Part shown: positions 43,937-52,397 of the stretch, piece by piece
Layout: each line of letters begins with the position of its first letter
Position numbering within the stretch: position 1 is the first letter of the stretch
Source: CAVZMI01 sp050011775
Lineage (GTDB): Bacteria; Bacteroidota; Ignavibacteria; UBA10030; CAVZMI01
DNA: 64,000 nt
Direction: 5' to 3'
NCBI GenBank assembly: GCA_050011775.1
Contig: JBEKIL010000003.1
Coordinates: forward strand, 232,003 to 296,002
Made by a program: the position numbers and the translations under genes
The notes under the pieces: generated by a model
The model's input: only the letters and a program-made list of their open reading frames with translations
The model's database searches: none
Told to the model about the DNA's origin: nothing

Positions 43937-45177
43937 TGGAGTGGAAGATCGGAGAATACCTCCATTCTGGAAAACGGCTTCGTGTGCTTTTCCTTAATGA
44001 CGTTGGCTTTCAATATGGAGCGGGAATAGCGCAAATGCGGCAGATTCAATCGTTCCTGCTGATGGGGTGTGAAGTGGCAGGGTTGTGCTGGAGTCACGGA
44101 GTTGAAGCGCAGATCCCGTTCATACCTCACGATGCATCGGGCACATGGTTGGGATTACGGCAAGTGCCTCATCTTCATCACAGCAGAGGTAGCGATGATG
44201 AAATGATTATTAGAGGCCTTCTGGAAGAAATATACGACATTTCTCCCGATCTTATTGTTGTCGGAAATCTCCATGGAGCACGCTGGCCTTTGGAATTACT
44301 CTCTGTTTTGCGGGAACAGGGAATCCCCATGGTTGTATATATGCATGATTTGTTCTGGCTGAGTGGACGCTGTGCATACCCGGGGGAATGCCTCAAATTT
44401 ATTTCCGGATGTGATGCCTCCTGTCCTACAGCACATGAATATCCGGAACTTGAGCCGTCGAAAATCGAGGACGCATGGAAATTACGCCGTTCACTTTTTT
44501 GTGGTCCCGACGGCATTCCGTTCGCAACGAACAGCGACTGGATCACACGCCTGGCTCACGATGCACTTACACCGGCTACGAAATCGGAAACGATATATCT
44601 CGGTCTGGACACCTGTTTCTATCGTCCGATCGATAAAAAACTTGCCCGTCGTTTGCTTCGCCTATCGCAGGATGAATTCATCATTCTTAGCGGTGCCGTT
44701 AATGTGTCCGAAAACAGAAAAGGAGTAAAATATTTACAGGAAATAATACATTATTTTGATTCTTCTGCGACGTTCATCGTCTTTGGAGAGAATTCGCTCA
44801 CGATGAATGGAGTCTATTCTTCCGGTCTCCTGCGGGATTACCGGAAGATGATTCTATTATATAATGCAGCAGATGTCTTTATAGGCACAGCCCTGCAAGA
44901 GGCTTTCGGCCAGACATTTTGCGAAGCTTCGGCATGCGAGCTCCCTGTCGTCGCATTTAATATCGGAGGTGTATCCGAAGTCATTACTGATGCAAAGACA
45001 GGAATTCTTGTCCCGCCCGGTGATAATAATGAAATGATTAAAGCGATTGAGACGCTTCGAAACGATCGTGCATTTCGCGAAGTACTGGGCCGTGCCGGAC
45101 GGCAACGGATTGAAGAAAGATTTTCGCTGGAAAAACAGAAAGAACGCTGGGTCAATTTTTTATTGAATATCAATTAA
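43936..45177 (+). CDS. Family 4 glycosyltransferase
   Basis: 413 residues, GT-B fold. RVLFLNDVGFQYGAGIAQMRQ opens the acceptor domain, VVYMHDLFWLSGRCAYPGEC follows with several cysteines (CxxxC, CDASC) that may bind a metal or form structure, and the donor domain has GAVNVSENRKGVKYL and ALQEAFGQTFCEASAC with an EX7E-like E-AFGQTFCE. Such Cys-containing GT4 enzymes occur in many O-antigen loci. Translationally coupled to the fusion gene by a one-base TAATG overlap. Confidence 0.92.
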   Translation: MEWKIGEYLHSGKRLRVLFLNDVGFQYGAGIAQMRQIQSFLLMGCEVAGLCWSHGVEAQIPFIPHDASGTWLGLRQVPHLHHSRGSDDEMIIRGLLEEIYDISPDLIVVGNLHGARWPLELLSVLREQGIPMVVYMHDLFWLSGRCAYPGECLKFISGCDASCPTAHEYPELEPSKIEDAWKLRRSLFCGPDGIPFATNSDWITRLAHDALTPATKSETIYLGLDTCFYRPIDKKLARRLLRLSQDEFIILSGAVNVSENRKGVKYLQEIIHYFDSSATFIVFGENSLTMNGVYSSGLLRDYRKMILLYNAADVFIGTALQEAFGQTFCEASACELPVVAFNIGGVSEVITDAKTGILVPPGDNNEMIKAIETLRNDRAFREVLGRAGRQRIEERFSLEKQKERWVNFLLNIN

Positions 45178-45193
45178 AGAAAAAAGATAGAAG

Positions 45194-46057
45194 ATGCTTA
45201 AAGTCTCTCCATCGCCGACATTATATTATAACGACCGCTCACTTAATAGCATGCGTCCGAGCTATAACCGTGATAATGTATTTCTTAATGAAGAACACAG
45301 GAGGATTTTCGAGACGACAAAGTATATCCCGGGATGGCAGATGGAAGCCGACTCGTATAAATTATACGAACTCGGGTATTATGCCGGTGATGTTATCCTG
45401 GAAATCGGTACATACGGGGGACGTTCGGCGGTTATCGAGCTGCGTGGGGCATTGAGCAATCCGGATAGGCTGGGACCACCCCAATTCTTTGGTGTTGACG
45501 TTGATCGTAAATCCATTCGTCGTACATTCTACACGTTGAACAGGTTCGGTGTATTAGAAAACGCATTTCTCTTTCATGGTACTCTCTACCGGTTTGTTCA
45601 TAGGTACCAGATATCACCGACAATGGTGTTTATGGATGCAAACCATCGTTATGAAGATATCGTGGAGGATATTCGTCGACTGACGACGATTCTTCCTGCC
45701 GGTGTTCCTGTTTTATTCCATGATTTTTTAAATCCGGAAAATGATACAGGTGAATACGGTGTCCGGCGAGCAGTAACTGAGTGGGAAAATGATGGATACG
45801 GAACTTTCATCGGTGCATTCGGTTGTTCGGCATTGTTCGTCAGCGGACAGCGTTGTTGTGGTAACGGGAATTCATTATCCCGTGATGAATTCGATCAATC
45901 CCGACATAGACTATTCAGATCGTATAAATTGATGGAAAAAAAGGGGGATAAAACAATCATAGTTCCTGAAGAGAAAAGAATCTGGTCTTTCCATGATGAT
46001 ATTTCACTGCTGTCGAGAATAAAGACAAGAATACTTCATATGTTGAGACCGAGGTAA
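45194..46057 (+). CDS. Class I SAM-dependent methyltransferase (Methyltransf_24/TylF-like)
   Basis: 287 residues. DVILEIGTYGGRSAVIEL is the SAM-binding motif, FFGVDVDRKSI the ribose contact, and MVFMDANHRYEDIVEDI and PVLFHDFLNPEN the metal-associated motifs of macrocin-O-methyltransferase-like or cephalosporin-hydroxylase-like proteins. Likely O-methylates a sugar. Its stop overlaps the next methyltransferase gene by one base (TAATG). Confidence 0.8.
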   Translation: MLKVSPSPTLYYNDRSLNSMRPSYNRDNVFLNEEHRRIFETTKYIPGWQMEADSYKLYELGYYAGDVILEIGTYGGRSAVIELRGALSNPDRLGPPQFFGVDVDRKSIRRTFYTLNRFGVLENAFLFHGTLYRFVHRYQISPTMVFMDANHRYEDIVEDIRRLTTILPAGVPVLFHDFLNPENDTGEYGVRRAVTEWENDGYGTFIGAFGCSALFVSGQRCCGNGNSLSRDEFDQSRHRLFRSYKLMEKKGDKTIIVPEEKRIWSFHDDISLLSRIKTRILHMLRPR

Positions 46058-47028
46058 TGGATATCAATTCATGGTTAAAGCAATGGCGGGAGAAGGCAGG
46101 GATTATTTATGTCTCCCAACCACACCGTTTTGCTCATGACGAAACCAAGTATGATGAACAATATAAGATCGATCCGAAGGATATACAGGCGGGGAAGGGG
46201 TTGGTCTCGTTGTTGCGGCGCTGTGATGCTTCATTCACGGGCCCTGCGTTGGAAATCGGTTGCGGTACCGGCCGTTTATCATTGGGTCTGGTCCAGGAAA
46301 ATGTGTACCCCGTAACACTTCTGACCGATCCGTCGGTTAAATTCCTCAAAATTGTGCAGGAGAAGATGACACGGTTATCCATAAATCAGAATTCAATACG
46401 ATATGCGGTTCTGTCCGCCGAAGAAATCGGCGTATTACCAGAAAATACATTTTCGCTAATTGCACTGCGCTCGACATTACATCATGTCCTCGATGTATCG
46501 AAATTTATTCATGAAGCCGCCCGGGCATTGTTGCCCGGGGGAATATTGACGTTCGAGGAGCCATGCCGCGAAGGATTTATAATAATGGGGATGATGGCGC
46601 AATTCATGATTCCGATGTTAGAGGCAAAAGGAATCGGTATTTCCGGTAAGCATCAGTCACAGATAAAGACGTTTGTTGATGTGATGAAATTTTATTCCCG
46701 TTACGATGTCGATAAAACATCGAGTGAGGATAAACATGTCTTTCGAGTCGATGACGTAATGAAACAGGGTCAATCAGCCGGATTGAAAGTGGAGTTTCTG
46801 CCGAACCGTGCGTTCGATGAGTTTATTTATCAGCCCGTGTCTCCTCACGATAGAAAATTTTTTAATGTTTTTTTTAAAAAATACCTCTCTTACTGTATGT
46901 CATTTGATAACGAGCTGATAGATGTTCTTGATAAACACTTCTTTGAATATTTTTCATTTATAGAAGATATATCGGAGGGAGATAACGCCCCATATATGCA
47001 TGGTGTTTTTATTTGCATAAAATTATAA
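46057..47028 (+). CDS. Class I SAM-dependent methyltransferase
   Basis: 323 residues. ALEIGCGTGRLSLGLV is SAM motif I, LLTDPSVKFLKI motif II, and FSLIALRSTLHHVLDVSKFIHEAARALLPGGIL motifs IV-V of Methyltransf_11/25. The C-terminal 130 residues are specific and unassigned. ATG 46057 overlaps the previous stop; the following giant membrane gene starts 12 bases downstream. Confidence 0.87.
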   Translation: MDINSWLKQWREKAGIIYVSQPHRFAHDETKYDEQYKIDPKDIQAGKGLVSLLRRCDASFTGPALEIGCGTGRLSLGLVQENVYPVTLLTDPSVKFLKIVQEKMTRLSINQNSIRYAVLSAEEIGVLPENTFSLIALRSTLHHVLDVSKFIHEAARALLPGGILTFEEPCREGFIIMGMMAQFMIPMLEAKGIGISGKHQSQIKTFVDVMKFYSRYDVDKTSSEDKHVFRVDDVMKQGQSAGLKVEFLPNRAFDEFIYQPVSPHDRKFFNVFFKKYLSYCMSFDNELIDVLDKHFFEYFSFIEDISEGDNAPYMHGVFICIKL

Positions 47029-47039
47029 ACAACAACACC

Positions 47040-49814
47040 ATGAATATTTTTGGTCTCATAATTGATCCATACCCCATGATAATATTCTTGATTCATCTTT
47101 TTCTTATTTCCTTTGTTTCATACAAGATCACACAGCGGTTTCTGCCGGATGTGCTCGAGAGGGTACTGGCCGCTTTCATCCTCGTGTGGGCGAATCTTGT
47201 CGTTACCGCCCTTCTTCTTTCTTGTTTTATTCTCTTAGGAAACCGTTATTTCTATTTTAGTCTCTCGGTTCTGATGACGCTCGTAGGATATGGAATTGTA
47301 TATAAGAAGAATCCATATCCATCAATAGAGTGGAAAAGTATCATACGACAATTCTTCCAGTATTCGTATTCACTCTGGGATATTTTTCTATTTCTGACAT
47401 TTCTATTCTTTATATGCGTTAACATCGTGATTGCATTTTCCTTCAGACCAAATGGTTGGGATTCATTGGCTTATCACCTCCCACGCATTTATTTTTATTT
47501 GGGGCAGGGGCATCTGGGCCATTTTACAACCGGTGATTTCCGGATGATTTTCTTTCCATTTAATTATGAATTATTACAACTGCTGTGTGTGACATACGGG
47601 CAGCCGGACTGGCTGTTGAATTATACAAATCTCTTTTGCTGGATATTTGCCGGAATTGCACTTTTTGTCATATGTCGTAGAATTGGCCTGAAAACCGGTA
47701 CAGCACTTCTTTCGAGCTGGATTGGATTAACTGCGACACTGGTACTTGCTTATGCAACAATAACATATAATGATCTTCCAACAGCAGTACCGCTTCTCAT
47801 CGGTGTTGTATTTGCACTTCGATGGTTTGATGATCAACATTGGAAGAACGTGGTGTTCGCTGGAATTGCGTTTGGACTCTCGGCAGGGAGTAAGCTTACA
47901 ATATTTTTTTTCTGGCCGATGGGGATCATCATTCCTGGATTCATACTTTATCGCATTATTAAAAAGAAGATCACGCTACAACAGGCCTTTCAAGGAGTAC
48001 GGCATTGGATTGTCGGTGCTCTCATCGCATTTATTCTCACGGCACCGTTTATGATGATAAACTACTACTATGCGAAGCAATTGATAACACCAGGAAGCGA
48101 TTTCATGTTAAATAGACCGTTTAATTGGCGAAGCCCGGGGAAAACCCTTTATACCTATGGCCTGCAATTGGTATTTGATCCTTTTCAAAGAGTGGCGATC
48201 GATATGCCCGGGAAAAACGTCACGGCAGGAGCGAGAAATTTTTTAGAGCCGCGAGTCCGGAAATATCTTCTTCCGGATTGGGACCTTAATTACACAGCTT
48301 CGAATTTATCTATTTTGTATTCAGGTTTGAGCGAAGATTTTGTTTGGTTCGGATTTGCCGGTCCTCTTGTTGTGCTTTCAGTGCTCTGGACATTGGTGTC
48401 TCGACCAACCCGAAAATCAAATGTTACCTGGTTAGGTCTCGCGAGTATGATCTGGATCATTACGTATTGCATTCAGTTTAAGTGGTATTACGGCATTCAA
48501 CGCTATTTTATTGGGGCATTCCTTCTAGGTATTCCTTGTACCGGTTATTTTATTGAGACCTTGATTGAGCGATCTTCCATCATTAAATATGTTATCAAGT
48601 TTTGTATCGTATCTATCGTTCTGACGTCGGCACTCTTTGGTTACATTTACGTAATGAATAAGGCACTACTACTTTTAGTTGATCCGGCATATTACAGCGA
48701 GTCACGACAACGCTCACCCCGAATACGCCAGGAGTTATCGCATCAGAAAAATATAAATATTGTATTCGGTCAGGAATACCTCAATTTTAGCCAGGAGCAT
48801 TTCGGCGAAAAATTATATCATCTTATGGATATAGGCAGAGCGCAAACGTTCCGATTGGATACGGTGACAAGGAAAGGTTGGTATAACATATATTCATGTC
48901 CGTCAGCATCGAAAGAAATTCTATATTCAAACAGACCTTCGACATCGTCGTATGTAACGATTGCTATCCCGGATAAGAAAACACCCGGAGTGGAGTTCCT
49001 TGACTCTATATACTTTATTGGGTCATTATATTTTCATTACTATGGGTATGACGATGGGATTAAAGCTGCGGATTCATTGAAGAATAACAATTTAATTATG
49101 ATCAAAGTGGTATTTGATGGAATTACCGGAGACGGCTTTTCGAAACTTCGATTGAGTCTGAATGGTTGTCGTGATGCTGACAGCTTTACAACTGAAGTAT
49201 ATTATAAAGATATCATCGGGAATAGAACACTTGGATGCACATTTACAAAAGATTCGATACAGTCACTGGTCGTCCCCCAATTTTTTACCGGCCTCTACGT
49301 TCTTGTCCATGAAAAGCAGACCGGCCTCTTGAAGGGAGAGGGAGAAATAAAGGTGAGAGAATTTAATTCCGGACAGACTACAACATCGGGTACTATAACT
49401 AAAGAAGATCTTATTAAAGTGGCATTGCCCCACAGAGTATTGCTTGATGGTTTTCGCCTACCGGAAGGTCCGTATCCCCAATGGGATTTGCCCGCTGTAC
49501 GTTGGGCGAATAGATCGAGGGTGCGATTAGCTTTTTATAGTCAGGAGGATGCACCCGGCAAACCAATATTGCTTTCAATGAGTTTCAGACCTCATATACG
49601 CCAGACGGCGTTGATGGTTGTAAGCTTTAACGGGAAAAAGCTCAAAGAGTACACACTAACGAGTGGAAATTCTTGGAGGAATGACGAATTGCAGCTCACT
49701 CCAAAGGGTGGGGCAAATACTCTTGAGTTCGAATTTCCATTAATGAAAAATGAAAAACCCTTGCCGGACTCACTCTTTATGCTCTTTAAAACGCTTTCTG
49801 TTAGTGGTTTTTAG
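47040..49814 (+). CDS. Giant GT-C-like membrane protein, paralogue 2 of 3
   Basis: 924 residues from ATG 47040. About 12 membrane helices, then a soluble tail of about 380 residues. The first external loop has FRPNGWDSLAYHLPRIYFYL and GHFTTGDFRMIFFPFNYELL. The tail contains LLDGFRLPEGPYPQWDLPAV then RWA, and ends KPLPDSLFMLFKTLSVSGF. Very similar in full to paralogue 3 (52398) and less so to paralogue 1 (34914). The Asp in the WDSLAYHLPR motif is a candidate catalytic base. The tail is probably periplasmic. Confidence 0.82.
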   Translation: MNIFGLIIDPYPMIIFLIHLFLISFVSYKITQRFLPDVLERVLAAFILVWANLVVTALLLSCFILLGNRYFYFSLSVLMTLVGYGIVYKKNPYPSIEWKSIIRQFFQYSYSLWDIFLFLTFLFFICVNIVIAFSFRPNGWDSLAYHLPRIYFYLGQGHLGHFTTGDFRMIFFPFNYELLQLLCVTYGQPDWLLNYTNLFCWIFAGIALFVICRRIGLKTGTALLSSWIGLTATLVLAYATITYNDLPTAVPLLIGVVFALRWFDDQHWKNVVFAGIAFGLSAGSKLTIFFFWPMGIIIPGFILYRIIKKKITLQQAFQGVRHWIVGALIAFILTAPFMMINYYYAKQLITPGSDFMLNRPFNWRSPGKTLYTYGLQLVFDPFQRVAIDMPGKNVTAGARNFLEPRVRKYLLPDWDLNYTASNLSILYSGLSEDFVWFGFAGPLVVLSVLWTLVSRPTRKSNVTWLGLASMIWIITYCIQFKWYYGIQRYFIGAFLLGIPCTGYFIETLIERSSIIKYVIKFCIVSIVLTSALFGYIYVMNKALLLLVDPAYYSESRQRSPRIRQELSHQKNINIVFGQEYLNFSQEHFGEKLYHLMDIGRAQTFRLDTVTRKGWYNIYSCPSASKEILYSNRPSTSSYVTIAIPDKKTPGVEFLDSIYFIGSLYFHYYGYDDGIKAADSLKNNNLIMIKVVFDGITGDGFSKLRLSLNGCRDADSFTTEVYYKDIIGNRTLGCTFTKDSIQSLVVPQFFTGLYVLVHEKQTGLLKGEGEIKVREFNSGQTTTSGTITKEDLIKVALPHRVLLDGFRLPEGPYPQWDLPAVRWANRSRVRLAFYSQEDAPGKPILLSMSFRPHIRQTALMVVSFNGKKLKEYTLTSGNSWRNDELQLTPKGGANTLEFEFPLMKNEKPLPDSLFMLFKTLSVSGF

Positions 49815-49826
49815 TGATTGTGCATC

Positions 49827-49914
49827 GTGCTCAAATTAGAGCCGTAGTATATTGGAAGACAATAGAAATTGGGCAATAAAAATGAGATTCTGGGAATTGA
49901 TCCTATTTGAGCAC
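49827..49914. repeat. 10-bp inverted repeat framing the gap before the FkbM gene
   Basis: GTGCTCAAAT (49827-49836) and ATTTGAGCAC (49905-49914) are perfect inverted repeats 68 bases apart. They span nearly the whole intergenic gap. No gene lies between them. They could be ends of a tiny element or an operator; nothing decides. Confidence 0.45.
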
Positions 49915-49923
49915 ATTTAAAAA

Positions 49924-50802
49924 ATGGTGATAAGCATAATACCGTTCTATAAGCAAATCCCTTTCACTCGAATAAAAATTGCTATTGCAAAAATACTTTA
50001 TCGACTGGTGAAAATCTTTTATCATTCCGATCAACAGATTATTGTGAGGAACGGTCTCAACTATCAGGTTGATCTAAGCGAGGGGATTGATCTTTCGATA
50101 TTTCTATTTGGAGATTTTCAGAAATGGGTTCATGATTGCAAAAATGTACGCATTCCCCCTGACGGTGTTATACTTGACGTCGGGGCGAACATCGGGACAA
50201 TGAGTCTTCAATTAGCAGTAAGAGTCCCTCACGGTCTCGTGTATGCGTTTGAACCGACCGATTATGCATTTGCGAAACTCATTCGGAATATTTCTTTGAA
50301 TCCTGATATAGCAGGGAGGATTCGTCCATTTCAGATTTTTATATCCGATCATGATCGTGCAGTTCATACTATCAAGGCGTATTCAAGCTGGAAAATTGAT
50401 GGGTCGGGGATTTCCGTACATCCCCTCCACGGCGGCTCAATTAAACCGGCTGCTTCAATTCCTTCGGTTACTATTGATCATTTCTGTGAAATTAACAACA
50501 TCTACAGAATCGATTTTATCAAAATTGACACTGATGGGCATGAATATCAAGTCTTAAAGGGTGCAGAAAAGACGTTAAAAAACTATCATCCATATATCGT
50601 TTTCGAAATCGGTTTCTATCTCATGAAAGAATCGGGAGTAAATTTTGAAGAATATTACAATTACTTATCAGCTTTAAACTATTATTTAGTAAATAGTAAA
50701 AACGATCAAATTGTTTCAAAGGAAAATTACCATCGTCAGATCCCATACAATTCAACGACGGATCTTATCGCTATTCCGACAGTTCGTGGTTCTGGAACAT
50801 GA
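49924..50802 (+). CDS. FkbM-family methyltransferase
   Basis: 292 residues. The FkbM signature is plain: VILDVGANIGTMSLQLA, VYAFEPTDYAFAKLIRNI, SVTIDHFCE and IDFIKIDTDGHEYQVLKGAEKTL. Such enzymes O-methylate sugars and other small molecules. A short hydrophobic or basic stretch at the N-terminus may associate with the membrane. Lies between two giant GT-C-like paralogues. Confidence 0.93.
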   Translation: MVISIIPFYKQIPFTRIKIAIAKILYRLVKIFYHSDQQIIVRNGLNYQVDLSEGIDLSIFLFGDFQKWVHDCKNVRIPPDGVILDVGANIGTMSLQLAVRVPHGLVYAFEPTDYAFAKLIRNISLNPDIAGRIRPFQIFISDHDRAVHTIKAYSSWKIDGSGISVHPLHGGSIKPAASIPSVTIDHFCEINNIYRIDFIKIDTDGHEYQVLKGAEKTLKNYHPYIVFEIGFYLMKESGVNFEEYYNYLSALNYYLVNSKNDQIVSKENYHRQIPYNSTTDLIAIPTVRGSGT

Positions 50803-50833
50803 GATTAGCGGGACTGGATCATAATAATGATCC

Positions 50834-52327
50834 GTGATTTTAAGTGAAGGAATATCATTGGTTTTTACGATAACCAGAGACCAGCCAGTCGAGGCCATGG
50901 TATTATCTAAAAGAAAACAATCGATCCGGGAGCTATCGGATGCATTGGCACCGATGCGTGATCGATGGATTGCGCGCAACAGGTATTTTCATGAGTCGGA
51001 TTTTCGATACATGCGATTCCTTATACCCGAAGAATCGAATGTTCTCGATCTGGGATGCAGTACAGGACGGCTTTTGTCGGAATTGCGGCCGAAAAGGGGA
51101 GTCGGTATCGACATCAGCGACCGGATGATTAAAATTGCACAACGAAATTATCCGGCATACGAATTTTATCAGGGTGACGTTGAAGATAAAACGTTCATAG
51201 AAACGATCCAGGGGCCGTTTGATTATATCATACTCTCAGATACGATCGGGTCTCTCGATGACTGTGAATCGACTCTTCAGCAGCTGCACCCCTTATGCAC
51301 GCCGGAAACACGAATTGTAATTTCGTATTATTCCGCTCTCTGGGAACCCATTCTCGTATTTGGAGAATTGGTGAAGTTGAGAATGCGCCAGGCGAAACAG
51401 AATTGGTTATCGACAGACGATATCATGAATATCCTTTTTCTGGCGGGGTACGAGACTATTAAGAGGGAATGGAGGCAATTGATACCCAGACGCCTTTTAG
51501 GATTAGGTTCGCTTATTAACCGCTATTTGGCTCCTCTCGCAATAATCCGCCGGCTCTGTCTGCGGAATTATATCGTGGCCCGTCCGACAACAGGAGCTAT
51601 TGATAGATTACACTCGGCCTCGATCATTATACCATGTCGTAATGAGAAAGGGAATATCGAGACAACTGTTCAACGCATCCCGCGTTTTTGTGGTAGTTGT
51701 GAAATCATTTTTGTTGAAGGACACAGCGATGATGGTACTCTTGACGAGATTTATAGGATCATCGACAAATATATGGAGAAAGAAATTAGAGTTTTCGTGC
51801 AGGATGGAAAAGGGAAGGGAGATGCAGTTCGGAAGGGATGTGCAAATGCAAGGGGAGATATCCTCATTATCCTCGATGCCGATTTAACAGTACCGCCGGA
51901 GGCGCTGCCAAAATTTTATGACGCGATTATCTCCAGGAAGGGAGAGTTCGTCAACGGGACGCGGCTTGTGTATCCAATCGAGAAGGATTCGATGCGATGG
52001 TTGAATTTTATTGCCAACAGGATGTTTTCCTTGATGTTTAGCTGGCTTTTAAACCAGCGATTTACCGATACACTGTGTGGTTCAAAAGCATTACCAAGAA
52101 TTTATTATAATAAGATTGCACAGAATCGAAGTTATTTTGGCGAATTCGATCCATTCGGGGACTTTGACCTCATCTTTGGAGCGGCTAAGCTTAATATGAA
52201 GATTGTCGAGATACCTATCAAGTATGCTCAACGAACATATGGCGAGACCCAGATATCGCGGTTTCGCCATGGATGGCTCTTGCTTCGAATGGTTGCGTTT
52301 GCATTGAAAAAATTTAAAATGTTTTAA
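50834..52327 (+). CDS. Methyltransferase - GT2 fusion protein
   Basis: 497 residues from GTG 50834; a TTG at 50858 with GAAGGAAT upstream is also possible. N-terminal SAM methyltransferase (SNVLDLGCSTGRLLSEL, VGIDISDRMIKIAQRNY, about residues 55-250) is joined to a GT2 domain (ASIIIPCRNEKGNIETTV, VEGHSDDGT, LDADLTVPPEALPKF, about 265-497) resembling polyprenyl-phosphate glycosyltransferases without the C-terminal helices. Adding and methylating a sugar may be coupled. Confidence 0.88.
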   Translation: MILSEGISLVFTITRDQPVEAMVLSKRKQSIRELSDALAPMRDRWIARNRYFHESDFRYMRFLIPEESNVLDLGCSTGRLLSELRPKRGVGIDISDRMIKIAQRNYPAYEFYQGDVEDKTFIETIQGPFDYIILSDTIGSLDDCESTLQQLHPLCTPETRIVISYYSALWEPILVFGELVKLRMRQAKQNWLSTDDIMNILFLAGYETIKREWRQLIPRRLLGLGSLINRYLAPLAIIRRLCLRNYIVARPTTGAIDRLHSASIIIPCRNEKGNIETTVQRIPRFCGSCEIIFVEGHSDDGTLDEIYRIIDKYMEKEIRVFVQDGKGKGDAVRKGCANARGDILIILDADLTVPPEALPKFYDAIISRKGEFVNGTRLVYPIEKDSMRWLNFIANRMFSLMFSWLLNQRFTDTLCGSKALPRIYYNKIAQNRSYFGEFDPFGDFDLIFGAAKLNMKIVEIPIKYAQRTYGETQISRFRHGWLLLRMVAFALKKFKMF

Positions 52328-52397
52328 TAAAAGCATCAGTATAATAAAGACAATAGTGTTTTTAAAAACGTCAATGAATTAAATTGGATCGTGTGCC

